DNA from: Methanoculleus sp.
GTDB lineage: Archaea; Halobacteriota; Methanomicrobia; Methanomicrobiales; Methanoculleaceae
Length of the DNA stretch: 64,000 nt
Reading direction: 5' to 3'
Assembly: GCF_020696975.1 (NCBI RefSeq)
Contig: NZ_JAJGBK010000032.1
Coordinates: 62,001-126,000 of the forward strand
In this document: one piece after another, positions 9,999 through 18,751 of the stretch
How the letters are laid out: every line of letters begins with the position of its first letter
How positions within the stretch are numbered: position 1 is the first letter of the stretch
Made by a program: the position numbers and the translations under genes
Notes under the pieces: model-generated
What the model saw: only the letters and a program-made list of their open reading frames with translations
Told to the model about the DNA's origin: nothing
Databases searched by the model: none

Positions 9999-10504
9999 GC
10001 CGCCACCCGTCTCCTCGAGTACTCGTCCCAGTGCGCCTCAAGAAATCCCCGCATCCCCCGGCCGGGTTTGTATGGCGGGTATATCCGGCGGTAGGCCGCC
10101 TCGGCCCCGGCGAGGCTCTCCCCGGGCAGGGCATCGGTGTAGGCCACAAGATACAGGAGCCCGATCGCCGCCGATCGAGAGACCCCGAAGCCGCAGTGGA
10201 CCAGCACCGGCCGCCCCGCCGAGAGGCACCGGTCGATGAACGCGAGAGCGGCATCGATCGCCTCTTTGGGGATATCGTCGGGGTCCCGTGAGTCGACCAG
10301 GTTGAGCATCAGCCGGTTCCCCCGCCGGGCGACAAGGTGTTCGGGGTGGTCCGGCGGCACCGTGCCGATCGGCGAGTAGGTGACCGCCAGGCAGTGGTAG
10401 GGACTGCGGCAGGCATGGACCACGCACCAGGTCTCGTGGGTCTCCACAGCGACCTCGTAATCCTCCTGCGTCCCGACATAGAGGTTCGGGTAGATCTCGA
10501 TCAC
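9995..10504 (-). CDS. Dual-specificity protein phosphatase-like protein
   Basis: VLVHCGFGVSRSAAIGLLYL resembles HCxxGxxRS; likely GTG start at 10504. Confidence 0.75.
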   Translation of the reverse strand: MIEIYPNLYVGTQEDYEVAVETHETWCVVHACRSPYHCLAVTYSPIGTVPPDHPEHLVARRGNRLMLNLVDSRDPDDIPKEAIDAALAFIDRCLSAGRPVLVHCGFGVSRSAAIGLLYLVAYTDALPGESLAGAEAAYRRIYPPYKPGRGMRGFLEAHWDEYSRRRVAA

Positions 10505-10520
10505 GGCGTTCGCCCTCCCG

Positions 10521-11447
10521 TCACCGCGCCTCGAGCGCCCAGGCCGCCGCCCCGAGGAGGGGTGCCTGTCCGGCAAGTTCAGAGACGGCGATCCGGGGGA
10601 GGGCAAGGAAGCGGTCGATGCAGGGCTCCATGTGCCGGATCACAACATCCCCGTGGTAGCGGGCGAGCGGTCCGTCGAGGACGAGCACCTCGGGGTTGTA
10701 GGCGACGATGACGCTCGAGACTCCCCGGGCGTTCACCCGGCCGAGCGCCTCCATGAAGGCGAGGGCGACCGGGTCCTCCTCGCGGGCCGCCGCAAAGATC
10801 GCCCGGGTCGAGGAGGCGTCAAACGCGACCGGGCCGGGATCCGCCTCCTCTCGCCATGCCGCAAAGAACCGGGGGATGTTCTTTGCCGAGGCGTAAGCCT
10901 CCCAGTGGCCCCTATACCCGCACCCGCAGACGAGGTTGTAGCGGGTATCGACCGTGATGTGCCCGACCTCCCCGGCGTTCCCGGTCATCCCGAGGAGGAG
11001 TCGGCCGTTCACCACGGCACCGCCGCCGATCCCGGTCGAGAGGGTGACGTAGACGACGTTGTCGGAGCCGCGGGCGGCGCCTGCCCACCGCTCGCCGAGG
11101 ACGCCGGCCCGGGCGTCGTTGATGAGCGCGACCGGCAACCCGAACCGCTCCCGGAGCGGGCCGGTGATCTCCACGACCGGAAATGCCATGTTCGGGGAGT
11201 GTACGACCCACCCGCGGCCGAGGTCCAGGGGCCCGGCCGACGCGACCCCGATCGCCGTGACGTCGCGCCCTTCGGGCAGGGCAAGGAGCGCCTCCACCTC
11301 TGCCATGATCGCGGCGGTGACCACCTCCCCGCCGGACCCCGCGGTCGGGGTCGGAACGGCATCATGGGCGAGAACGGTCGCATCGGGACCCACCAGGGCG
11401 GCGCGGAGGTTGGTCGCGCCGAGGTCAACGGCAATCACGGTCGTCAT
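10521..11447 (-). CDS. ROK family sugar kinase/regulator-like protein
   Basis: MTTVIAVDLGATNLRAALVGPD; STGIGGGAVVNGRLLLGMTGNAGEVGHITVD; CGCGYRGHWEAYAS. Confidence 0.85.
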   Translation of the reverse strand: MTTVIAVDLGATNLRAALVGPDATVLAHDAVPTPTAGSGGEVVTAAIMAEVEALLALPEGRDVTAIGVASAGPLDLGRGWVVHSPNMAFPVVEITGPLRERFGLPVALINDARAGVLGERWAGAARGSDNVVYVTLSTGIGGGAVVNGRLLLGMTGNAGEVGHITVDTRYNLVCGCGYRGHWEAYASAKNIPRFFAAWREEADPGPVAFDASSTRAIFAAAREEDPVALAFMEALGRVNARGVSSVIVAYNPEVLVLDGPLARYHGDVVIRHMEPCIDRFLALPRIAVSELAGQAPLLGAAAWALEAR

Positions 11448-11543
11448 ATGAGTCACCTCTCGTTCTCCTCGAATTACGCGGAGCCCGGGCATAAACCTAC
11501 GCTTCCGTGCCGGAGCAAGGTATATCAACCCCCTGTGCCAACA

Positions 11544-11574
11544 TTTAGGCATACCTAAATTAGGGAAACCTAAA
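11544..11574. promoter_or_regulatory. Twin DtxR/IdeR-like operator dyads upstream of feoA
   Basis: TTTAGG-CATA-CCTAAA (11544-11559) and TTAGG-GAAA-CCTAA (11560-11573), 15-bp periodic, just downstream of TATATCA at 11520-11526. Confidence 0.6.
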
Positions 11575-11583
11575 ATGATCGCC

Positions 11584-11817
11584 ATGGAAGAGATGCTGCT
11601 TGATTTAGAACCGGGCACGCAGGGGACCGTCACCCGGTTTGTCGGAACTCCGAGCTTTATCCGGAAACTCAGAACCATCGGTATCAGGGAAGGCAAGACC
11701 CTCACCGTCGTCGCCCGCCACCCCCTCGGCGGCCCGGTTGTGGTCGATGTGGACGGACGGCAGATAACACTCGGCCGCGGGATGGCCCGGCGGGTCGGCG
11801 TGGCGGTTACCCTATGA
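11584..11817 (+). CDS. feoA: FeoA family ferrous iron transport protein
   Basis: MEEMLLDLEPGTQGTVTRFVGTPSFIRKLRTIGIREGKTLTVVARHPLGGPVVVDVDGRQITLGRGMARRV; start 11584 or 11575. Confidence 0.85.
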   Translation: MEEMLLDLEPGTQGTVTRFVGTPSFIRKLRTIGIREGKTLTVVARHPLGGPVVVDVDGRQITLGRGMARRVGVAVTL

Positions 11818-13529
11818 AGACGATCGTCCTGATGGGCAACCCGAACGTCGGAAAGAGCGGGATCTTCTCGCGGCTGACGGGCACCCGGGTCATCGCCTCG
11901 AACTACCCCGGGACCACCGTCGACGTCTCCCGCGGGGAGATGCAGACCCCGACCGGGCCTGCCGGGGTGATCGACGCGCCCGGCACCTACTCCCTCTCCC
12001 CCTCAAACCCCGCAGAAGAGGTCGCTGCCGTAGTCCTTGATCAGGCGGACCTCGTCGTCAACGTCATCGATGCAACCAACCTGGAGCGGAACCTCTACCT
12101 GACCCTTGAACTCCTGGAACGCGGGGTCTCCGCAGTCGTTGCGCTCAACCTCCAGGACGAGGCGAAGCACCGGGGGATCGCGATCGACGCCGCCGAACTT
12201 GAGCGGCTCCTCGGGGTGCCGGTCGGCCCGACCGTGGGCCTCTTCGGGGAGGGGATACGGGAACTCGTCGAGCGGTTCCGCGAGGCCCGCCCCTCGGGGA
12301 CGGTCCGGCCCATGAGCGAGGAGGAGCGGTGGGCGACGGTCGGCCGGATCACCGGGGCGGTCCAGGTGGTCACCCACCGCCACCCCACCCTCGGCGACCG
12401 GATCGCGGAGGCGAGCATCAAGCCGGTGACCGGAGGCCTGATCGCCGCAGCCGTCATCGCCGCCGCGTTTCTGGCGGTCAGGTGGATCGGGGAAGGGCTG
12501 ATATCGTTCGTCTTCGAGCCGCTCTTCGACCTCTACACCCCGATCGCCATGCAGGCGAGCGACCTCCTCGGTCCCGGCCTCCTGCACGATATCCTGATCG
12601 GACGGTTCATTGAGGGCGGGATCGACTACGAGCAGTCGATGGGGCTTCTGACGACGGGGCTGTATGTCCCGTTCGCCATGATCCTCCCCTACATCGTGGC
12701 CTTCTACATTGTCCTCTCGATCCTCGAGGATACCGGCTACCTCCCCAGGCTCGCGACGCTGGCCGACACCTTCTTCCACCGGCTCGGCCTGCACGGCTAC
12801 GGGATCGTCCCGGTCATCCTGGGGCTCGGGTGCAACGTGCCCGGAGCGCTGGCCAGCCGGGTGCTGGAGACGAAGAAGCAGCGGTTCATCGCCATAACCC
12901 TCGTCTCGATCTCGGTCCCCTGCATGGCCCAGACCGCGATGGTCTTCGGGGTGCTCGGGTCGTTCGGAATGGGCTACGTGGCGATCGTCTTTGGAACCCT
13001 CGCGCTCGTCTACGTCACCGTAGGCCTGCTCCTCGACCGGATGGTGCCGGGGCAGTGCCCGGAGATCTTCTTAGAGATCCCGCCCTACCGGATGCCGGAT
13101 CCCCGGGCCACCGGCATGAAGGCCTGGATGCGGGTGCGCGGGTTTATCAGGGAGGCGGTCCCGTACCTCTTCATCGGCATCCTGCTCGTCAACCTCCTCT
13201 ACGCGGTCGGGTTCTTCGACCTGCTCGCGGCCGTCTTCGCCCCGGTGATGCAGACCTGGCTCGGGCTCCCTGCCGAGGCGACCGCCGCCCTCCTGGTCGG
13301 GTTCCTCAGAAAGGACCTCGCGGTGGGGATGCTCGTCCCCCTCGGGATGACCCCCGAGCAGCTCGTCATCGCGGTGACGATGCTCACGATCTACTTCCCG
13401 TGCGTCGCGGCGTTCGTCGTCCTCCTGCGGGAGATGGGGATGCGGGGGATGCTCACCGCCGCAGGCGTGATGCTGACGGCGGCGCTCCTCGTCGGGGGTG
13501 CGCTGCGGCTGGTGCTGATTGGGTTTTAA
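11814..13529 (+). CDS. feoB: Ferrous iron transporter FeoB
   Basis: GNPNVGKSGIFSRLTGTRVIASNYPGTTVDVSRG G-domain plus multi-TM core GYLPRLATLADTFFHRLGLHGYGIVPVILGLGCNVPG. Confidence 0.95.
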   Translation: MKTIVLMGNPNVGKSGIFSRLTGTRVIASNYPGTTVDVSRGEMQTPTGPAGVIDAPGTYSLSPSNPAEEVAAVVLDQADLVVNVIDATNLERNLYLTLELLERGVSAVVALNLQDEAKHRGIAIDAAELERLLGVPVGPTVGLFGEGIRELVERFREARPSGTVRPMSEEERWATVGRITGAVQVVTHRHPTLGDRIAEASIKPVTGGLIAAAVIAAAFLAVRWIGEGLISFVFEPLFDLYTPIAMQASDLLGPGLLHDILIGRFIEGGIDYEQSMGLLTTGLYVPFAMILPYIVAFYIVLSILEDTGYLPRLATLADTFFHRLGLHGYGIVPVILGLGCNVPGALASRVLETKKQRFIAITLVSISVPCMAQTAMVFGVLGSFGMGYVAIVFGTLALVYVTVGLLLDRMVPGQCPEIFLEIPPYRMPDPRATGMKAWMRVRGFIREAVPYLFIGILLVNLLYAVGFFDLLAAVFAPVMQTWLGLPAEATAALLVGFLRKDLAVGMLVPLGMTPEQLVIAVTMLTIYFPCVAAFVVLLREMGMRGMLTAAGVMLTAALLVGGALRLVLIGF

Positions 13530-13539
13530 GGAGAGGAAG

Positions 13540-13965
13540 ATGCGCCGAAAGACCAAGGAAGAGTACATCGAGATCATCTGCTCCCTTGTGAGGGAGGAGG
13601 GGCGTGCGCAGACCGGGCGGATCGCCGAGGCGATCGACGTCAAACCCCCCTCGGTCACCGAGATGCTCCGAAAACTGGAGCGGGAAGGCCTCATCGTCTA
13701 CGAGTCGTATGCGGGCGCGACGCTGACCCCGGCAGGCGAGGGGATGGCCCGGGAACTCCAGGGACGGCACCGGACGTTCGCGGACCTCCTGGAGATCCTC
13801 GGGGTCGCCGGGGAGACCGCGGAGGTCGACGCCTGCCAGTTCGAGCACCACGTGAGCCCCGAGACCCTGGACCAGCTCCGGCTCTTCCTCAAGTTCCTCA
13901 GGGAAACCCCCGAAGGCCAGCGCAGCCTTTCGGCATTCAGGGAGTTCCGAACGGAGCAGGAGTGA
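13540..13965 (+). CDS. DtxR/MntR-family metal-dependent transcriptional regulator
   Basis: EEYIEIICSLVREEGRAQTGRIAEAIDVKPPSVTEMLRKLEREGLIVYE followed by CQFEHHVSPETLDQL. Confidence 0.9.
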   Translation: MRRKTKEEYIEIICSLVREEGRAQTGRIAEAIDVKPPSVTEMLRKLEREGLIVYESYAGATLTPAGEGMARELQGRHRTFADLLEILGVAGETAEVDACQFEHHVSPETLDQLRLFLKFLRETPEGQRSLSAFREFRTEQE

Positions 13966-13972
13966 GCAGGGG

Positions 13973-14203
13973 TCAGACGTCCTCCCCCACCGCCATGCAG
14001 GGATACTTCTCCCGGGGATACCGGCCCTCTATGGACTCGCGGATGAACTGTTCCTTTGATGCCGCCGTGCGAAGATCGTCATAGACCTCTTTCGGCACGC
14101 CGGCGTAGCGGTAAGAGTTCCCGTTCTCACAGTTGATGAGGAGCGCTTTCGTTGTCGGGTCGTAGCCGACGGACCGTACACCCATGGCTGACTGCTGAGG
14201 CAT
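13973..14203 (-). CDS. KTSC domain protein
   Basis: VRSVGYDPTTKALLINCENGNSYRYAGVPKEVYDDLRTAASKEQFIRESIEGRYPREK; start MPQQSAMG within ORF 13973..14554. Confidence 0.75.
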   Translation of the reverse strand: MPQQSAMGVRSVGYDPTTKALLINCENGNSYRYAGVPKEVYDDLRTAASKEQFIRESIEGRYPREKYPCMAVGEDV

Positions 14204-14271
14204 ACGGCCGGGTGTGGCGGGCGAAGGTGATAGGGGTTGCGGCGGGGTACGCCGGAGGCCGGACCGGCCGG

Positions 14272-14484
14272 TCACCGGACCTTCTCGTAGGGGTAGCGCA
14301 GCCGGATGAAATCGCCGAAGTACCGGCCCTTCGACCGGGCACCGAGAAACCCTTCGTAGACGGCAGCCGGCACCCCGACGTAATGGTAGACCCCGCCGCT
14401 GTGGAACTCGACCTCCAGAATCTCGTCTTCCGGGTCGTAGCCGACCGATTTGATGTTGGTGGACTCGACGGCCTGGCGCTGCAT
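14272..14484 (-). CDS. KTSC domain protein (tandem paralogue)
   Basis: IKSVGYDPEDEILEVEFHSGGVYHYVGVPAAVYEGFLGARSKGRYFGDFIRLRYPYEKVR. Confidence 0.75.
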   Translation of the reverse strand: MQRQAVESTNIKSVGYDPEDEILEVEFHSGGVYHYVGVPAAVYEGFLGARSKGRYFGDFIRLRYPYEKVR

Positions 14485-14637
14485 GAACGGCGGTAGAGGG
14501 GGCGAGGGGGGATAAGGGTTGTGGGCGGTGAGGGGGCCGGGCATCGCAGAACATGAGTGATATCTCAGTTCACTTGCACCGCCGTTCCGACAGGCTCATA
14601 ACCTCGCGGTGCCATCCCGCTCTTCGAGGCTACCGAT

Positions 14638-14925
14638 ATGGCACGAAGAGACGTAACCGCCGATGAAGCAAAGGCGATGGGCGAGCAGCTTGGGATCACC
14701 TGGAAGGAGTTCGACGTCGAAGAGTTCCGGCGCGGGATGGTCGTGGAACTTGAGCACGGTCTCCACGACCCGGTAACGAACGTCACCGACGACGACCTCT
14801 TCCTGACGGCAAAGATTGCGCTTGCGCACTTAAACGAGTTTCCGGACTACTACGACCGGCTTGAGAAGATGGAGGAAGAGGCGGAGGCTTACTGGGCGGA
14901 GCAGAAGGCGACGGCGGCGCGGTGA
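14638..14925 (+). CDS. DUF5661-like protein
   Basis: MARRDVTADEAKAMGEQLGITWKEFDVEEFRRGMVVELEHGLHDPVTNVTDDD..TAKIALAHLNEFPDYYDRLEKME. Confidence 0.7.
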   Translation: MARRDVTADEAKAMGEQLGITWKEFDVEEFRRGMVVELEHGLHDPVTNVTDDDLFLTAKIALAHLNEFPDYYDRLEKMEEEAEAYWAEQKATAAR

Positions 14926-14930
14926 AGCCG

Positions 14931-15278
14931 TCACCACCACGACAGGTCCGCCGGGGCGGCGGGGAGGAGGAGAAGGCTTGCTATCCAGACCGCGGCGAAG
15001 AGGAAGACGGCAACAATACTGCTCTCGCGGTAGGGGATCGCTCCCTCGTTCATCCTCTGTGCCGTGACGTACGCGTCGTACGTGCCGTAGAGCCAGACGG
15101 CCACTCCGGCGGGGGCAAAACCAAGAACCCCGGCAAGTGTTCCGGCGAGGATGAAGAAGCCGCGTGAAAACTGCCCGTTATACGCCTGGCCAAGCCCGGC
15201 AAAGACGAGGGAGAGAAGGGCGGAGAACCCTGGATTCTTTGATTCATGGGTAACTGAAGGGGTAACACCGAAGGCCAT
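14931..15278 (-). CDS. Small TM2-like membrane protein
   Basis: KNPGFSALLSLVFAGLGQAYNGQFSRGFFILAGTLAGVLGF. Confidence 0.6.
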   Translation of the reverse strand: MAFGVTPSVTHESKNPGFSALLSLVFAGLGQAYNGQFSRGFFILAGTLAGVLGFAPAGVAVWLYGTYDAYVTAQRMNEGAIPYRESSIVAVFLFAAVWIASLLLLPAAPADLSWW

Positions 15279-15409
15279 AGCAGACACCGGCACCTGAAAG
15301 GGCGCCGCAAGGAGAAATGCTTTGTGGACGGTCGGGCCTGCACCGGGAGGGCCCGGTGCGGAACGGTCGGCCAGCAACACCTATTGCCGCTCCCCTCCAA
15401 CCATGAGGC

Positions 15410-15619
15410 ATGGAACGGCGCCAGAACACGGAATGGATCGGGATACGGCAACGCCGGGTCATCGATGAGAACGATTACTATGCCGACCGGCTCTATGAGA
15501 GCCAGCGGGCTGCAACCGCCCACGCCCGGCAGCTGGAGCGCCAGGGAAAGGACGTCCTCGTCCTTCCGGCTACCCGCGAAGGGGGGCACCGGGGCTACGC
15601 CGCCTTCTTCAGGAGATAG
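15410..15619 (+). CDS. Hypothetical small protein
   Basis: 69-aa ORF MERRQNTEWIGIRQRRVIDENDYYADRLYESQRAATAHARQLERQGKDVLVLP. Confidence 0.55.
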   Translation: MERRQNTEWIGIRQRRVIDENDYYADRLYESQRAATAHARQLERQGKDVLVLPATREGGHRGYAAFFRR

Positions 15620-15794
15620 GATTCCGATACCACAAGGGCAGCCGCCCGGCTCGCTATCCGGTGGAGGTCAATCTGAGCGCGGGCGGAGGCCTTCGGGCGG
15701 GGTCAATAACAGAGTGGGGGGCGAACCCCATCCACATTCCCCATTCCTTTGTCGGCCCCGGGTCTGATATATTCCCCCTACGCCGGGGGTTTGA

Positions 15795-15818
15795 GGGTTG
15801 AACCGGCCGGTTCAACCC
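15795..15818. terminator. 24-bp perfect palindrome GGGTTGAACCGGCCGGTTCAACCC at 3' end of GNAT gene
   Basis: Exact self-complementarity read from sequence; overlaps the stop of 15812..16399(-). Confidence 0.5.
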
Positions 15819-16399
15819 ACCCGGCACTCCCGGAACGCCGGGACCGTGCACCGCTCCCGCCACTCGTCGCGGAGGACCCCCCAGACGTCGATATCCTCAA
15901 AGACGCCCCACTTCCGGCCGTGCTCCCGGAGGTGCGCCTCGTGCCGCATCCCGCACTTCGCCATCACCCGGCCCGATGCGGGGTTGCGGGAGAAGTGCAT
16001 GGCGTAGACCCGGTGCAGCCCGAGGACGGAGAACCCGCACTCGATCACCGCCCGTGCGGCCTCGGTGGCATACCCCCGGCCCCAGTAAGGTCTCCCCACC
16101 CAGTAACCAAGTTCCCCCCGCCCGTGGCGGCGGTTGATCTCGACGAGCCCGGCCGCTCCCACGAGATCCCCTTTCCCGGCCCGGGTGACGGCGTAGACGG
16201 CGTGCAGCCCCTTCCGGAACCCGGCGGCGTGGGTGGCGATCCAGGCCTCCGCCGCCCCGTCGGGGTAGGGGTACGGGATCTCGAGCGTGCGGGACGCAAC
16301 GGCGTAGTCGCCGGCGAGCCGCTGGACCACGGGGGCGTCCTTTGGGGTGAACGGCCGCAGCACGAGACGGTCGGTCACGAGGATGGGCTGGCCGGTCAT
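15812..16399 (-). CDS. GNAT N-acetyltransferase (RimJ/RimL-like)
   Basis: TDRLVLRPFTPKDAPVVQRL and GELGYWVGRPYWGRGYATEAARAVIECGF. Confidence 0.85.
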   Translation of the reverse strand: MTGQPILVTDRLVLRPFTPKDAPVVQRLAGDYAVASRTLEIPYPYPDGAAEAWIATHAAGFRKGLHAVYAVTRAGKGDLVGAAGLVEINRRHGRGELGYWVGRPYWGRGYATEAARAVIECGFSVLGLHRVYAMHFSRNPASGRVMAKCGMRHEAHLREHGRKWGVFEDIDVWGVLRDEWRERCTVPAFRECRVG

Positions 16400-16956
16400 A
16401 CGGGCATCCTGTGCGCCCCGGGCGGGTTGACGATCCCCCAGACATCAACATCCTCGTAGACACCCCACTTCCGGACATGCTCCCGGAGCCGGCCCTCGTG
16501 CACCATCCCGCACTTCTCCATCACGCGCCCGGAGGCAGGGTTCCTGGAGAAGTGCATGGCATGGATCCGGTGCAGGCCAAGAGCGGAGAACCCGTAGCCG
16601 ATCACCGCCCGGACCGCCTCGGTGGCATACCCCCGGCCCCAGCATGACCGCCCTATCCAGAACCCGAGTTCGCCACGGGCGTGGTCGGGATCGATCTGTA
16701 TCCGGACGCCGCCGATCAGGCTCCCCTCCCGGGCGAGCGTGACGCCAAAGCCCATCCCCTCACCGCGCTCGACGCCCTCGCAGAGGGAGGTGATCCAGAT
16801 CTCCGCGAGGCCGTCCGGGTAGGGGTAGGGGAGGAGGGTTGTCGCGGCAACGGCGTAGTCCCCGCAGAGCCGCTGGACCGTGCGGGCGTCCGCAAGGTTG
16901 AACGGCCGGAGGATGAGGCGGCCGGTCGCGAGGGTGGGCTGCTTCTCCATAGGCAT
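16396..16956 (-). CDS. GNAT N-acetyltransferase (RimJ/RimL-like), tandem paralogue
   Basis: ATGRLILRPFNLADARTVQRLCGDYAVA and GELGFWIGRSCWGRGYATEAVRAVIGYGF. Confidence 0.85.
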   Translation of the reverse strand: MPMEKQPTLATGRLILRPFNLADARTVQRLCGDYAVAATTLLPYPYPDGLAEIWITSLCEGVERGEGMGFGVTLAREGSLIGGVRIQIDPDHARGELGFWIGRSCWGRGYATEAVRAVIGYGFSALGLHRIHAMHFSRNPASGRVMEKCGMVHEGRLREHVRKWGVYEDVDVWGIVNPPGAHRMPV

Positions 16957-17221
16957 ATGCTCATGGCGCCGGCTGGATATAAGTCCTGCCGCACCCCCCG
17001 TCGACCGGCCGGAAACGGCAGCAGAAATGAGTTCCGGCAGGCGTCTCCTCCCCGCGCGATATCACTCCGACTTATACCTTGATCTCTCATTCTTCACGGT
17101 TACGAGGCGTAGTGGCGATAATGGGCGACGTGAACGAGGCAATTCAGATAAGAGCACAAGATATCACCGGTATTCGCAAACCAGCAACCTTTATTAATTT
17201 TTGTTCTGTATTCCAACATGC

Positions 17222-18247
17222 ATGATCAAAGTCGCGATCAACGGGTTCGGCACCATCGGCAAACGGGTAGCCGATGCGGTCGCCGCTCAGCCCGATATGG
17301 AAGTTGTAGGGGTCTCAAAGACCAGCGTCTCTGCGGAAGCGTTCATCGCAAAAGAGCGCGGCTACCCCCTCTACATCTCGGATCTCTCAAAGAAGTCGGC
17401 ATTCGAGAAGGTCGGGCTTGAGGTCGCCGGCGACGTCGAGACGATGCTCAAGGCCGCCGACGTCATCATCGACGCCACCCCCGGCGGCGTCGGGGAGAAG
17501 AACCGGCCGATCTACGAGCGCCTCGGCAAGAAGGCCGTCTTCCAGGGCGGCGAGGACCACGAGGTCGCCGGGTTCTCCTTCAATGCCCACGCAAACTACC
17601 GCGAGGCCGAAGGGCACCAGTTCGCCCGGGTCGTCTCCTGCAACTCCACCGGGCTCGTCCGGCTCATCCACGCGATGGACCAGGCATTCGGGGTCGCACG
17701 GGTCCGGGCGGTGATGGTCCGGCGGGCTGCGGACCCCGACGACGTCAAACGGGGGCCGGTGGACGCGATCGTCCTCAACCCGGCGACCATCCCGAGCCAC
17801 CACGGCCCCGACGTCAAGACCGTCCTGCCGCAGATCGATATCGTCACCCTCGCGATGATCGTCCCGACGACGTTTATGCACATGCACAGCATCCAGATGG
17901 ACTTAAAGAAAGAGACCACCCGCGAAGAGGTGCTGAAGGTCTTTGAGAACCACAGCCGGATCGGGCTCGTCCGTAAGGTTACCGGGATCAAGAGCAACGC
18001 CCAGCTCCGGGAGTACACCCAGGACCTCGGCAGGCCGAGGACGGATCTCTGGGAGAACGGGGTCTTTGAGGAGTCGGTCTCGGTCCTGAACGGCAAGGAG
18101 TTCTACTGCTTCCAGGCCATCCACCAGGAGGCCGACGTCGTCCCCGAGAACGTCGACTGCATCCGCGCCCTGATGGGAACCGTCAAGGATCCGGAAGAAT
18201 CCATCCGGATGACCAACGAAGCGCTCAAGCTCGTCGCCATCGGGTGA
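17222..18247 (+). CDS. gap: Archaeal (type II) glyceraldehyde-3-phosphate dehydrogenase
   Basis: MIKVAINGFGTIGKRVADAVAAQPDMEVVGVSKT; catalytic VVSCNSTGLVRL. Confidence 0.95.
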   Translation: MIKVAINGFGTIGKRVADAVAAQPDMEVVGVSKTSVSAEAFIAKERGYPLYISDLSKKSAFEKVGLEVAGDVETMLKAADVIIDATPGGVGEKNRPIYERLGKKAVFQGGEDHEVAGFSFNAHANYREAEGHQFARVVSCNSTGLVRLIHAMDQAFGVARVRAVMVRRAADPDDVKRGPVDAIVLNPATIPSHHGPDVKTVLPQIDIVTLAMIVPTTFMHMHSIQMDLKKETTREEVLKVFENHSRIGLVRKVTGIKSNAQLREYTQDLGRPRTDLWENGVFEESVSVLNGKEFYCFQAIHQEADVVPENVDCIRALMGTVKDPEESIRMTNEALKLVAIG

Positions 18248-18366
18248 ACGGCCAGGACCGGGGGGGAGAGATAATACTCTCCCTCGCAAAACAGTTTTTC
18301 TGAGGGCGGCAACCCTCAAGCACCGGGAGGTCTGGGACTCCCCCACCGCCCGCGCTTCGCGCTCCT

Positions 18367-18388
18367 CCCGCCCCCTTGCGGGGGCGGG
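18367..18388. terminator. Strong GC hairpin CCCGCCCCC-TTGC-GGGGGCGGG
   Basis: Perfect 9-bp stem with 4-nt loop at the left edge of an AT-rich segment. Confidence 0.45.
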
Positions 18389-18430
18389 CAGTGCGTGGCG
18401 ATATCCTCCATCAGGAATTAGTCGCTAGGC

Positions 18431-18751
18431 TCAAGATTTGGGGCATTTGTAGATAAAGGCCATTACAGCAAGGGCCGCTATGATCAGCCCGACCGTAATA
18501 GCAGATCCCATGTCTTGGGCGGTCTGAGTCTCTGACAACAGTGAGATTTTGGCCACCACAAAGAGAGTTACAAAGGCAAAGATTACCTTTACACCAGCTA
18601 AAGTTAGATTTCCAAAGGATGATGTTCCAATACTAGCGTCCGACCTGATGCACAGGAGGGTTAATTGAGAGATAGTATTCCCCGATGAGCGTGGTGAGGA
18701 ATAATCCCATAACATAAAGAAAACCAAAGACCAGTATCGTAGTTGTTTCAA
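18431..18751 (-). CDS. Hypothetical membrane protein (start uncertain, overlaps neighbour)
   Basis: VKVIFAFVTLFVVAKISL and AITVGLIIAALAVMAFIYK hydrophobic segments; overlaps 18633..19280 out of frame. Confidence 0.35.
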   Translation of the reverse strand: MKQLRYWSLVFFMLWDYSSPRSSGNTISQLTLLCIRSDASIGTSSFGNLTLAGVKVIFAFVTLFVVAKISLLSETQTAQDMGSAITVGLIIAALAVMAFIYKCPKS

